From assembly GCA_046565505.1 (NCBI GenBank), contig JBKHYJ010000098.1:62001-126000 (forward strand): DNA of 64,000 nt, read 5' to 3'. The notes under the pieces were generated by a model. That model was not told where the DNA came from, ran no database searches, and worked only from the letters and a program-made list of their open reading frames with translations. This DNA comes from JBKHYJ01 sp046565505 (GTDB lineage: Bacteria; Acidobacteriota; Blastocatellia; UBA7656). Each line of letters begins with the position of its first letter. The first letter of the stretch is position 1. Below are positions 38,677 to 47,360 of this stretch, piece after piece. Both the position numbers and the translations under genes were made by a program.

Positions 38677-39768
38677 CTAGAGTTCGACCTCGTGCATCCA
38701 GTTGAACGGGTCGTCCTGGCCCGTCTGAATATTAACCAGGCTCTGGCGAAGCTGCCGGGTCATGTCCCCCTCGCCGCCGGCCCCGAAAATATGATCGGTG
38801 TTATTATAATGGATCATTCTTATGGGCTGGATGGAAGCCGCCGTCCCCGTAAAGAAAGCCTCTTTGGCGCGCGCCAAGACTTCCTTAATACTCACCGGCC
38901 TCTCCTCGACGGCCCAGCCTTTGTGCCTGGCAATTTCGATCACAGAATCCCTCGTGATGCCCGGCAGTATCGAGCCGTCTAAGTCGGGGGTCACCAAAGT
39001 ATTGTCGTCGTAGACGGCGAAGAAGTTGCTCGACCCGAGTTCCTCGACGAACTGGCCGTGCCGCGAGTCCAGGTACAACACGTCTGTGTAGCCTTTCTTT
39101 TTGGCGAACTCGCGCGGGAGCAGCGTCCCGGCGTAGTTGCCGGCGGCCTTGATATTCCCTGTGCTGTGCAGGGCCACCCTGTGCGTATCGTCGAGCACTA
39201 TGAACCTGCCCCCGCCCTCTTTCCTGTACTCGCCGACCCTTTGGACGTAGATGTAAAAAGTATAACTCGGCGCGGGGTCTACCCCGAGCACCTCGCCGCT
39301 GCCTATCATGACGGGGCGTATGTACAGGCTGCCCGTCTCGCAGTCGGGCACGAACCGTTTGTTACGGCGCACGACCTCTTCGACCGCCTCTATGAATCTT
39401 TTGACGGGGACGGGCGGCATGACGAGTCTCCTCGCGGACGTCTCAAAGCGGCGCGCGTTTTCCTCCGGCCGGAAAAGCGCTATCCTGTCGCCGGGCCGGC
39501 CGGACCTGCCCTTAGCTATTCTGAATGCCTTCATGCCTTCAAAGGCCGCCTGGCCGTAATTGAGGGCGACCGCGGCCGGCGATATCGTCAAATCTTTAAA
39601 CTTTCTAATCCCCCCCTCGCCCCACGGGTCAGCTCCATCGGCCTGCGGCTTGTCTTCTCTGGTCTGCGCAAAATACATGAAAGTTTCCTTCGCTTCTTCC
39701 CTGTTGAATTTAAACCCCAGTTTCTGCCCTTCAGGCGAAGAGGCGGTTTCAACCTTATTCTGCGACAT
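38677..39768 (-). CDS. ilvE: Branched-chain amino acid aminotransferase
   Basis: A fold-type IV PLP aminotransferase of 363 aa, the longer BCAT form. Marks are LNYGQAAFEGMKAFR, RFETSARRLVMP, YIRPVMIGSGEVLGV, the PLP lysine in GNIKAAGNYAG near residue 204, and FFTGTAASIQPI. It interconverts branched-chain amino acids with their 2-oxo acids using glutamate. AAAGGAGA precedes the ATG. It is probably a single-gene unit, with 160 bp to ileS. Confidence 0.93.
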   Translation of the reverse strand: MSQNKVETASSPEGQKLGFKFNREEAKETFMYFAQTREDKPQADGADPWGEGGIRKFKDLTISPAAVALNYGQAAFEGMKAFRIAKGRSGRPGDRIALFRPEENARRFETSARRLVMPPVPVKRFIEAVEEVVRRNKRFVPDCETGSLYIRPVMIGSGEVLGVDPAPSYTFYIYVQRVGEYRKEGGGRFIVLDDTHRVALHSTGNIKAAGNYAGTLLPREFAKKKGYTDVLYLDSRHGQFVEELGSSNFFAVYDDNTLVTPDLDGSILPGITRDSVIEIARHKGWAVEERPVSIKEVLARAKEAFFTGTAASIQPIRMIHYNNTDHIFGAGGEGDMTRQLRQSLVNIQTGQDDPFNWMHEVEL

Positions 39769-39968
39769 GTCTTGGTTCTCCTTTCAGGCGCATGGTCCGG
39801 CGCGGGAGCGCCGGGGGTCGTAGAGCAGTGATTTCTTAGCGACGGTAAAAAATCGGGACTTTATCAACCTGATGCGGGCGCCCGGGTGAATGATCCGAAC
39901 CCCGGCGGTGAGGCCGGCCGGCCGATTGGCTTCCGAGGGGCACTTTCGTCAAGCCGGGCTTTACGCGC

Positions 39969-40586
39969 TCACCCGATGAACATCTCTTCGTCTTGATAGG
40001 CCTGGTTAATCTGCTTACGGTCGCGGCCGAACAGAGTCTCTATGGTCCGCCTGAGCCCGACGAGCAGGGCCGACACTTCGCGCATCGGCTGTAGTACCGT
40101 GGTCTGGACCTCAAGGGTCGTGCCTTCTATGCGGTCCTGCGTGCGCGTGAGCAGCCCGTCAAGCTCGACGACTTTGCGCTGAAGCGTCGAGGTCGTGTGG
40201 TCGAGCGTGGCCGACATCTGCTCGGCCTGTTGCAGGGCGAGGTTCGTGATCTCTTGCGAGGAGGCGGAGACGGCGGCCGCGACCGCGCGCGTCTCGACGG
40301 TGATCTTCTCGAAAGACTCCCTGGCTTGCGCGCTGATCTTTTCGACCGTGACCTTGACGGCGGCGATAGTGCCCTGGACCTGGTCCACGACCGGCTCGAC
40401 CTTCGCTATGATGGGTTCGGCCTTCGCAATTATCGGCTCGACCTTCGCCTGAAGCGTCGCGGCAACATTCGTCAATTTCTTTACGGCCAGGTAGATGGCG
40501 ACAAACATCGTAAGCTGGATTATGAAGCTCAGCGTGATGACAACGGCCGCGACTGCGACAATGATGTAGAAGGTCTGCTGATCCAC
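39969..40586 (-). CDS. Membrane-anchored coiled-coil protein
   Basis: A 205-aa protein with one N-terminal TM segment (FYIIVAVAAVVITLSFII, about 6-36) and a long helical remainder. Residues about 45-70 repeat AKVEPIIAKAEPIIAKVEPV, a heptad-like series, followed by a predicted coiled coil with many Thr and Gln. The layout resembles DUF948-type or methyl-accepting-like coiled coils, but I cannot name the family. The start is GTG 40586 with AAGGAGGG just before it. It sits near the YtxH gene, another small envelope protein. Confidence 0.75.
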   Translation of the reverse strand: MDQQTFYIIVAVAAVVITLSFIIQLTMFVAIYLAVKKLTNVAATLQAKVEPIIAKAEPIIAKVEPVVDQVQGTIAAVKVTVEKISAQARESFEKITVETRAVAAAVSASSQEITNLALQQAEQMSATLDHTTSTLQRKVVELDGLLTRTQDRIEGTTLEVQTTVLQPMREVSALLVGLRRTIETLFGRDRKQINQAYQDEEMFIG

Positions 40587-40650
40587 GAGCCCTCCTTGCT
40601 AAGCACAAGGTGATCGAACACATGCCACGAGAGCCGATCGGCCCCGGCGC

Positions 40651-40683
40651 GAGGGGCGGGACAATACACCTCCCGCGCCCCTC
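40651..40683. repeat. G+C-rich inverted repeat between two small membrane-protein genes
   Basis: GAGGGGCGGGA (40651-40661) can pair with TCCCGCGCCCCTC (40671-40683), with a two-base bulge. It lies in the gap between the YtxH gene and the coiled-coil gene. There is no T-run; it may be an inter-cistronic hairpin. Confidence 0.5.
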
Positions 40684-40769
40684 ACCCTGGGTGATCGAAT
40701 GAGCGTCAGCCGATTAAACCGGGCGCGTTCCCCTGCAAAGAACAGACGCGGGAGCGCCTTCGCGCGCGG

Positions 40770-41177
40770 CTAGGCTTCTTCGCCCTCCAGGGCGGCGCGG
40801 GTCCCCTCGCCTGCCTTGATCTTCTCTTCGCGGTAAGCCTGCTTACCTGCTTCGATAGCCGCCTGGATCTGCTCTTTCTGCCGCGCGGCCAGGTCGCCGA
40901 CCGCGTCCGCCCCCTGGGAAACCCTCTCCCTGGCGGTGCCGTAAACGCCGGCTACTTTTTCGCTCGCGGTTCCGTACACCTCGGTCGCGCGCGTGCCGAT
41001 GACTTTCGCGCCCTCGCCCGCAGCGTCTATCCCGCGCTTGGTGTAATCGGCTATGTCCCCGCGCAGCTCGCGACCTGCTTTCGGGGCGAATAACAAAGCC
41101 AGTGTAGCCCCGATGCCTGCGCCTATCAGCAAGAACGTCAGCTTCTCAGAAGCCTGCGGACCATCGTTTTCAGCCAT
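40770..41177 (-). CDS. YtxH-domain protein
   Basis: A 135-aa protein with the YtxH pattern: TFLLIGAGIGATLALLFAPKAGRELR (TM about 14-32, then a Gly-Arg-rich turn), followed by an amphipathic helix of imperfect repeats (VYGTASEKVAGVYGTAR). YtxH proteins are general-stress membrane proteins of unknown action. It precedes the coiled-coil membrane protein on the same strand after a 180-bp gap. Confidence 0.85.
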   Translation of the reverse strand: MAENDGPQASEKLTFLLIGAGIGATLALLFAPKAGRELRGDIADYTKRGIDAAGEGAKVIGTRATEVYGTASEKVAGVYGTARERVSQGADAVGDLAARQKEQIQAAIEAGKQAYREEKIKAGEGTRAALEGEEA

Positions 41178-41292
41178 TGCTACCTCCTGACGAAATTAGT
41201 TACCCAAAATGCTGAATCCCAGCCATTCAAAGTCACTCCAATATATCACCTCGATTCGGGCAGGTACAAGACAAGCGCAATGGTGTTTGAGG

Positions 41293-42663
41293 TTAGATTT
41301 TAGAAGTTAGCTGGTGGAGGTCTGCGGGCGTCCGGGGCCCCTGGGCGTCGGGCACCTGAAACCCCGGCCCGGCCGCGCAGTAGAGGCGGTTGGGAGTGGC
41401 ATGCGCGACCGTGACGCGGTGTATCCCGCTCGCGAGGTCGCCCTTGACCATCGCGACGTGGTTGCCGCGCGTGTGGCCCTGCGAGAATCCTTCGTCGGCC
41501 TTGCCCTTGACGAGCACCTCGACCTCGCGCCCGACCCATTTGCGATTCTGTTCGAGGGAGACTTCCTTCGACAATTCTATGAGCCGCCCGAGCCGCTCGA
41601 CCTTCACCTCGCGGGGCACGTCTTTGAAGTGGGCCGCGGCGGGCGTCCCTTCGCGCTCGGAGTAAATGAACATGTAAGCGAAGTCGTAAGCGACTTCGCG
41701 GTAGAGCGAAAGCGTCTCTTCAAAATCTTCCTCGGTCTCGCCGGGGAAGCCCGCTATCAGGTCGGTCGAGATGGTCGCGTCGGGGAGAACCTCGCGCACC
41801 TGGCGCACGCGGCGGAGGTAGAACTCGCGGGTGTACTCGCGCGCCATGCGCTTCAGCACGCGGTCCGAGCCTGATTGCACGGGCAGGTGTATGTAGCGGC
41901 AGACGGCGGGCGTGTCCGCGATGCTCTCGATTATCTCGTCGTCGAAATTCACGGGGTGCGAAGTGACGAACCGGACGCGGGGTATGCCCACGCGCCCGAC
42001 CATGCGGAGCAACTCGGCGAACGACGGGAAGCCCGGCACCAAAGCTCTGCGCGCGCCCGTCCCCGGCGCGAGCCCGTACGAGTTGACATTCTGCCCGAGC
42101 AGCGTCACCTCGACCACGCCGGCCTCTTTCAAGGCGCGCGCCTCGTCGATTATGTCCCGCGCGGGGCGGGAGACTTCGGGCCCGCGTGTAGTCGGCACTA
42201 TGCAATAGGTGCAGCGGTGGTTGCAGCCTCGCATGATGGTGAGGTGTGCAGTCACGGCCCCCGCGGGCGGCGGCGGCGAGTAGAACTGAAGCTCGCGTTT
42301 GAATTCAAACGACTGGAACTTGCCGGAAGTGATGGCGGGGACGATCTCTGTGATCGCGCCGGGGCCGAGCATGATGTCGACGCCGAACTTCTTCCCCATC
42401 CTGCGGCCTTCGGGAAGCTGCGCCAGGCACCCCATCAGGCCGACGGTCAGGCCGCGGCGTTGTTTTTCTTTGCGAAGCTCGCCCAGCAGAGTCTGAGCCT
42501 TTTCGACGGGCTTGCCGCGCACGGCGCATGTGTTGACGAGCACCAGGTCGGCTTCGCGAAAGTCGTCGACGAACGAGTACCCCGCCCCCGCAAGCTCCGA
42601 CTGAATGGCGTGGGTGTCGTACTCGTTCATCTGACACCCGAATGTCACTACGTGCGCTCGCAT
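41293..42663 (-). CDS. miaB: tRNA-2-methylthio-N6-dimethylallyladenosine synthase
   Basis: MiaB of 456 aa, a radical-SAM methylthiotransferase acting on i6A37 of tRNAs reading UNN codons. The auxiliary cluster cysteines are Cys 10, 46 and 79, and the radical-SAM C-x3-C-x2-C is at 147, 151 and 154 (GCNHRCTYC). The C-terminal TRAM domain (VGREVEVLVKGKADEGFSQG) binds RNA. Features such as NTCAVRGKPVEKA match MiaB better than MtaB or RimO. It stands alone, divergent to the gluzincin gene. Confidence 0.93.
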   Translation of the reverse strand: MRAHVVTFGCQMNEYDTHAIQSELAGAGYSFVDDFREADLVLVNTCAVRGKPVEKAQTLLGELRKEKQRRGLTVGLMGCLAQLPEGRRMGKKFGVDIMLGPGAITEIVPAITSGKFQSFEFKRELQFYSPPPPAGAVTAHLTIMRGCNHRCTYCIVPTTRGPEVSRPARDIIDEARALKEAGVVEVTLLGQNVNSYGLAPGTGARRALVPGFPSFAELLRMVGRVGIPRVRFVTSHPVNFDDEIIESIADTPAVCRYIHLPVQSGSDRVLKRMAREYTREFYLRRVRQVREVLPDATISTDLIAGFPGETEEDFEETLSLYREVAYDFAYMFIYSEREGTPAAAHFKDVPREVKVERLGRLIELSKEVSLEQNRKWVGREVEVLVKGKADEGFSQGHTRGNHVAMVKGDLASGIHRVTVAHATPNRLYCAAGPGFQVPDAQGPRTPADLHQLTSKI

Positions 42664-42808
42664 CAGTTGCTCGTGCTCCTAAGCTCGTATGCCGCCGGTC
42701 AGGTTTGACCCCGTCCGCGGGGTTAATTTTAGATATTACCATCGCGCCCGGACCGCCTGCTAGTGGCGACCGCCGGGCCCTCACGCCCTTGAATTAAATC
42801 ACGGAAAA

Positions 42809-42837
42809 TTGACAAAAGAGACGGGCGAGCGGACAAT
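42809..42837 (+). promoter_or_regulatory. Promoter for the gluzincin-like gene
   Basis: A perfect TTGACA (42809-42814) and GACAAT (42832-42837) with a 17-base spacer lie 35 bases upstream of ATG 42872. Confidence 0.6.
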
Positions 42838-42871
42838 TCTTCGGAGCCGAAGTTAATCACGAAAGGTATTC

Positions 42872-44200
42872 ATGATGTACAAAAGATTTTCAGCCGGCGC
42901 GGCCCTCGCGCTGGCTTTAGTGTTGATGGCGGGCGCCGGGGCCGGCGCGCACCAGGGCGCGGCCTCGATTAAGAAGCCGGACTCTGTCGCGCTGAATGCG
43001 ACTGACGAGATACTCAAGACCGTCAGCCGGCTGCGCGAGCTGACCATAAAACATATGGTGAAGGCAGGATTCAAGTCCAAGGACGAGATCGAGGCCTCCG
43101 TCATACGCGACCTCGACGCCAACACCCCGCCCGAAGAATTCGACGCGACGCAGAAGACGCTCGTCAAGCTCGGGCTGGTCCGCAAAGATTTCCGCCTGCG
43201 CGATTTCATAGTGAAGCTGTTGCGCGAACAGGTAGCGGGCTACTACGAGCCCAAGACTAAAGAGTTTTACCTCGCCGCGTGGCTGCCGCTCTCAGACCAG
43301 AAGAAAGTCATAGCCCACGAGCTGGTACACGCGCTCCAAGACCAGCATTTCAACCTGCGCCGGTTCGAGCGGTGGCCTAAAGGCGATTCCGACGCGGAAC
43401 TCGCGCTGCACGCCCTCGTCGAGGGCGAAGCGACGCTGGTCATGATTCAGTATGACTTCGAGCAGCAGGGGATGCGACTCGACATGACCAAGCTCGGCCC
43501 GCTCACGGACCGCCTCCTCGAAGGGGATACGAACGAGGACGATCCTAAATACCCCGTGCTGTCGTCGGCCCCGAACGTCATGCGCGAGAACCTCCAATTC
43601 CCCTACGTCTACGGCGCGGGCTTTGCGCAGGCGGTCTTGAAGCACCTTTCGTGGCAGGGGCTGGATAGGGCTTACGAGTACTTGCCCGCCTCGACCGAAC
43701 AGATAATGCACCCCGAGCGATTTCTCGCGCGTGACAACCCCGTGAAGGTCGACCTGCCCGACCTAGCCGCCGCCTTCGGGCAGGACTGGAAGCAATCCGC
43801 CGCCGACGTGAATGGCGAGTTCGGCTACCAGGTCATTCTGGGCGAGTTCATACCGAAGCCGGCCGCCCGGCGCGCCGCCACCGGATGGGGCGGCGACCGC
43901 TACGCTCTTTATGAAAACAGGGCGGACGGCGCGGCGGCGCTCGTCGAGTACACGACCTGGGACAGCGCGCTAGAGGCGAAAGAATTCTTCGACGCATACG
44001 CGGAGCGGACGGAAAAGCGTTATAAGGTGGGCCGGGCGGCAGAGGCCGGTCAGGGGCCGCGCGTCTACGAAACTGCCGAGGGGTTGGCGTCGATTGAGTT
44101 GCGCGATAAAGACGTTTTGATAGTCGAAGGCGCTCAAGCCCGCGATCAGTTGGCGCGCGTTTCGGCGCGGGCTTGGCAGAGCAAGAAGTCAGCGAGGTGA
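42872..44200 (+). CDS. Secreted putative zinc metallopeptidase (gluzincin-like)
   Basis: A 442-aa exported protein with a clear signal peptide (residues 6-28, ending GAHQ). HELVHALQDQHF gives the HExxH zinc site at 149-153, and Glu 184 or 186 in LVEGEATLV stands about 33 residues later, as in gluzincins. Conserved-looking flanks are VAGYYEPKTKEFYLA before it and YVYGAGFAQAVLKHLSW after it. I do not recognise a named family. A role as an exported protease is plausible but unproven. GAAAGG precedes the ATG. Confidence 0.75.
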   Translation: MMYKRFSAGAALALALVLMAGAGAGAHQGAASIKKPDSVALNATDEILKTVSRLRELTIKHMVKAGFKSKDEIEASVIRDLDANTPPEEFDATQKTLVKLGLVRKDFRLRDFIVKLLREQVAGYYEPKTKEFYLAAWLPLSDQKKVIAHELVHALQDQHFNLRRFERWPKGDSDAELALHALVEGEATLVMIQYDFEQQGMRLDMTKLGPLTDRLLEGDTNEDDPKYPVLSSAPNVMRENLQFPYVYGAGFAQAVLKHLSWQGLDRAYEYLPASTEQIMHPERFLARDNPVKVDLPDLAAAFGQDWKQSAADVNGEFGYQVILGEFIPKPAARRAATGWGGDRYALYENRADGAAALVEYTTWDSALEAKEFFDAYAERTEKRYKVGRAAEAGQGPRVYETAEGLASIELRDKDVLIVEGAQARDQLARVSARAWQSKKSAR

Positions 44201-44359
44201 CGCGGCCCGCGCGGGACACCCGCAACGGCCCCCCCCGCTGACGAGCCGCCAGTCTTGCTCGGGCCTTGCGGCTTTGAGTCAGCCCCGAACGTCGGGGGGC
44301 GAGCCCGCCCCTGACGGAATCCTATTCGCCCGCTATTCGACGCCCGGAAATCAACAGTT

Positions 44360-46993
44360 ATGATGGAGAGAAAATCCCGCTTCGCAGCCGCGATCATATC
44401 GATCACATTCTTCACGAACGCCACTATTTTTTCTGTCGCCGCCCGCGTAACGGGAGATCAATCTGGCGCGACTGACCTACGGGCCGAAGAGTCGGCAGTC
44501 GCGGAGCCGCTTCAGTCGAAGCCAGCATTCGCGCAATCGACCAAGCTCGCCAAGCTTGCCCGCGACGTAGTCGCCGCCGCGGTCGCCCAATTCGGCAAAG
44601 GCGGGCTTACAGCCGATAAAATCGCGCTCACGGTCATCGACCTTAACGACCGGCAGCGCCCGGAATGGGCCAGCCACAGGGGCCAGGAGCAGATATACCC
44701 GGCCAGCGTCGTGAAGCTATTCTACCTTGTGGCGGCTCATCACCAGATGGAGTCCGGCGCGCTCAAGCAGACCCCGGAGCTTGAGCGCGCGCTGCGGGAT
44801 ATGATCGTCGATTCGTCGAACGACGCGACTCACCTGGTCGTCGACGCGGTGACGAACACGACCGCGGGCCCGGAGCTTGACGAAGCGGCGCTCGGGGAGT
44901 GGCTGGAGAAGCGAAACGCGGTCAACCGTTACTTCGCCGGTCTCGGGTACGAGAAGATCAACGTCAATCAGAAGCCCTGGTGCGAGGGCCCCTACGGGCG
45001 AGAGCGCCAGGGGCTGGGGCCGAACTTCGAGAACCGCAATAAGCTGACTACGGAAGCCGTCTCGCGACTGATGTACGAGATCGTGACCGGCGCGGCCGTC
45101 TCTCCCGCGCGCAGCCGGGCGATGATGAGCCTGCTGCGGCGCGACCCATCCACGAAATCGGCAGACCCCGATGACCAGGCGACGGGCTTTCTGGGCAAAT
45201 CGCTCCCGCCAAGCTCTGTGCTCTACTCCAAAGCGGGGTGGACTTCCAGCACCAGGCACGACGCGGCTTACATACGCCTGCCCAACGGCGCGGAGTATAT
45301 ACTTACGGCCTTCACCGTTGACAACTCCGGGCAGGGGGGTATACTGCCGTTCGTGTCTCGCCTGATCGCAGAAGACTTCTCTCGCGCGCACGTGTCGGCG
45401 GACCTCGTCTTAACGAATGGCCGCGTATGGACGGGCAATAAATCACTCCCGTGGGCGGAGGCGGTCGCGTCGCGCGGCGAGCGGATCATCGGCGTGGGCT
45501 CGGGCGAAGAAATCAGAAAGCTCATTACCCCCCGGACCCGCGTCATCGACCTCAAAGGGGGGCTGGCCCTCCCGGGCTTCATAGACGACCACACCCATTT
45601 CATGAGCGGCGGGTTCCAACTGCTCTCGGTTGACCTGCGCGACGCGGCCACCGAGGAAGAGTTCGCGCGGCGCATCAAAGAGAAGGCCGAAAAAATTGGC
45701 GCGAACAGGTGGATCACGGGCGGCGACTGGGACCATGAACTCTGGCCCGGCGGCCCGCTGCCGACTAAAGAATTGATAGACCGCCACACGCCGAACAACC
45801 CCGTGTTCGTCTCCAGGCTGGACGGTCACATGGCGTTGGCAAACAGCGTCGCGCTCCGGCTCGCGAAGATAACGAAAGATACTCAAGACCCGCCGGGCGG
45901 GACCATCGTTAGGGACCCGAAGACGGGCGAGCCGACGGGCGTGCTAAAAGACGCGGCGATGGGGCTGGTGTGGCCGCTCGTCCCGGACCCGAGCGAAGCG
46001 GAATACGACGAGGCGCTCGCGGCCGCGATGAAAGAGGCGGCGCGCGTCGGGGTGACTTCGATCCAGGACATAACCGCGTGGCCTCACTACGAAGTCTACA
46101 AGAGATTCCGCGACGCGGACCGCTTGACCGTACGCATCTACGCGCGCACGCCGCTCACGCAGTGGAAGCGGCAGGCGGACCTCGCCGCGCGGCAGGGCAA
46201 AGGCGACGACTGGCTGAGGCTCGGCGGGTTGAAGGCATTCATGGATGGGTCGCTCGGCTCGACCACCGCGCTGTTCTTCGAGCCATTCGCGGACGCGCCC
46301 GGCACGTCCGGACTGATGGCCGATGACAACATCCCCGAAGGCACGATGAAAAAGAATATCAAGGATGCCGACCGGGCCGGCCTACAGTGCTCGATCCATG
46401 CCATCGGCGACAGGGCGAATAGCATCACGCTGAATTACTTTGAAGAGGTGGCGAAAGAGAACGGCCCGCGCGACAGGCGGTTCCGCATAGAGCATGCGCA
46501 GCACGTCCTCCCACCCGACATCGCGCGGTTCGCCAGGCTCGGCGTCATCGCGTCGGCGCAGCCTTATCATGCGATTGACGACGGCCGCTGGGCAGAGAAG
46601 CGCATCGGCCCCGTAAGAATAAAAACCACCTACCCGTTCCGCTCGTTCCTCGACGCGAATGTTACGCTCGTATTCGGCTCCGACTGGACCGTCGCGCCGC
46701 TATCGCCCGTCCTGGGAATTTACGCGGCGGTCACGCGCGCCACGCTCGACGGCAAGAACCCTCGCGGATGGGTCCCCGAACAGAAGGTTACGGTCGAAGA
46801 GGCCGTCCGGGCTTACACTTCGTCTTGCGCTTACGCGGAGTTCGCGGAAGCCGTCAAAGGCACACTCGAAATCGGCAAGCTCGCAGACGTAGTCGTTTTG
46901 TCCCACGACATATTCCGCATTGACCCCGCCGAGATAGAAAAGACCGGCGTGGTCTACACGGTCGTGGGCGGGCGCGTAGTGTATGAGAAATGA
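44360..46993 (+). CDS. Fusion: beta-lactamase-like serine hydrolase + YtcJ-type amidohydrolase
   Basis: An 877-aa single frame with two enzyme domains. After an N-terminal signal-like stretch, residues 60-340 form a serine beta-lactamase/D-Ala-peptidase fold: S-x-x-K at Ser 116/Lys 119 (YPASVVKLF), S-N-D at 153-155, and K-A-G near 290 in place of KTG. From about 344 (SADLVLTNGRVWTGN) an amidohydrolase-3 domain begins: DDHTHFM near 409, HAIGDRA near 680, EHAQH near 711 and GSDWTV near 774. Both domains look complete. Such enzymes are normally separate. A GTG lies at the junction but there is no stop, so an assembly join or true fusion must be told apart. The substrate is unknown. Confidence 0.8.
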   Translation: MMERKSRFAAAIISITFFTNATIFSVAARVTGDQSGATDLRAEESAVAEPLQSKPAFAQSTKLAKLARDVVAAAVAQFGKGGLTADKIALTVIDLNDRQRPEWASHRGQEQIYPASVVKLFYLVAAHHQMESGALKQTPELERALRDMIVDSSNDATHLVVDAVTNTTAGPELDEAALGEWLEKRNAVNRYFAGLGYEKINVNQKPWCEGPYGRERQGLGPNFENRNKLTTEAVSRLMYEIVTGAAVSPARSRAMMSLLRRDPSTKSADPDDQATGFLGKSLPPSSVLYSKAGWTSSTRHDAAYIRLPNGAEYILTAFTVDNSGQGGILPFVSRLIAEDFSRAHVSADLVLTNGRVWTGNKSLPWAEAVASRGERIIGVGSGEEIRKLITPRTRVIDLKGGLALPGFIDDHTHFMSGGFQLLSVDLRDAATEEEFARRIKEKAEKIGANRWITGGDWDHELWPGGPLPTKELIDRHTPNNPVFVSRLDGHMALANSVALRLAKITKDTQDPPGGTIVRDPKTGEPTGVLKDAAMGLVWPLVPDPSEAEYDEALAAAMKEAARVGVTSIQDITAWPHYEVYKRFRDADRLTVRIYARTPLTQWKRQADLAARQGKGDDWLRLGGLKAFMDGSLGSTTALFFEPFADAPGTSGLMADDNIPEGTMKKNIKDADRAGLQCSIHAIGDRANSITLNYFEEVAKENGPRDRRFRIEHAQHVLPPDIARFARLGVIASAQPYHAIDDGRWAEKRIGPVRIKTTYPFRSFLDANVTLVFGSDWTVAPLSPVLGIYAAVTRATLDGKNPRGWVPEQKVTVEEAVRAYTSSCAYAEFAEAVKGTLEIGKLADVVVLSHDIFRIDPAEIEKTGVVYTVVGGRVVYEK

Positions 46994-47360
46994 CACAAGC
47001 TCATGCCCGAAATGACACCCTTGAGTCATGCGCCCGGATGCGCGTCGCTCTAACCCTGTACCAAAATTCTTAATAGGCTTCGCCTGCTCGTAAGGCCCAG
47101 CGCGCGCCCGGCGCACACGCTTACGCGCGCAAGGGTCTCGCCTTTCGTTATGGTTGATCCGAACACGATATAGTGTAGGGACCGCGCGCCGCCCATGTTT
47201 AATAAGGCTACAGCGACTCCCTAATCGGGACCCTAACTTGCATCACGAATCGAGTAAGGCGCCCGCCCTTGTCGGGCCGGAAAGGCCTATTTTTGGGCAT
47301 CATTGTTGCAGTAATTATGCTTCTACAATACCGAGCCGGGGGTAAGAAGGAGTGAACCGT
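46994..47360. other. Non-coding gap before the FecR-domain gene
   Basis: No gene seen. The end nearest the FecR gene is AT-rich. A weak promoter-like pair (TTGTTG, 15 bases, TACAAT, about 47304-47330) is the best candidate. AAGGAG at 47347-47352 is the ribosome site for ATG 47361. Confidence 0.35.
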
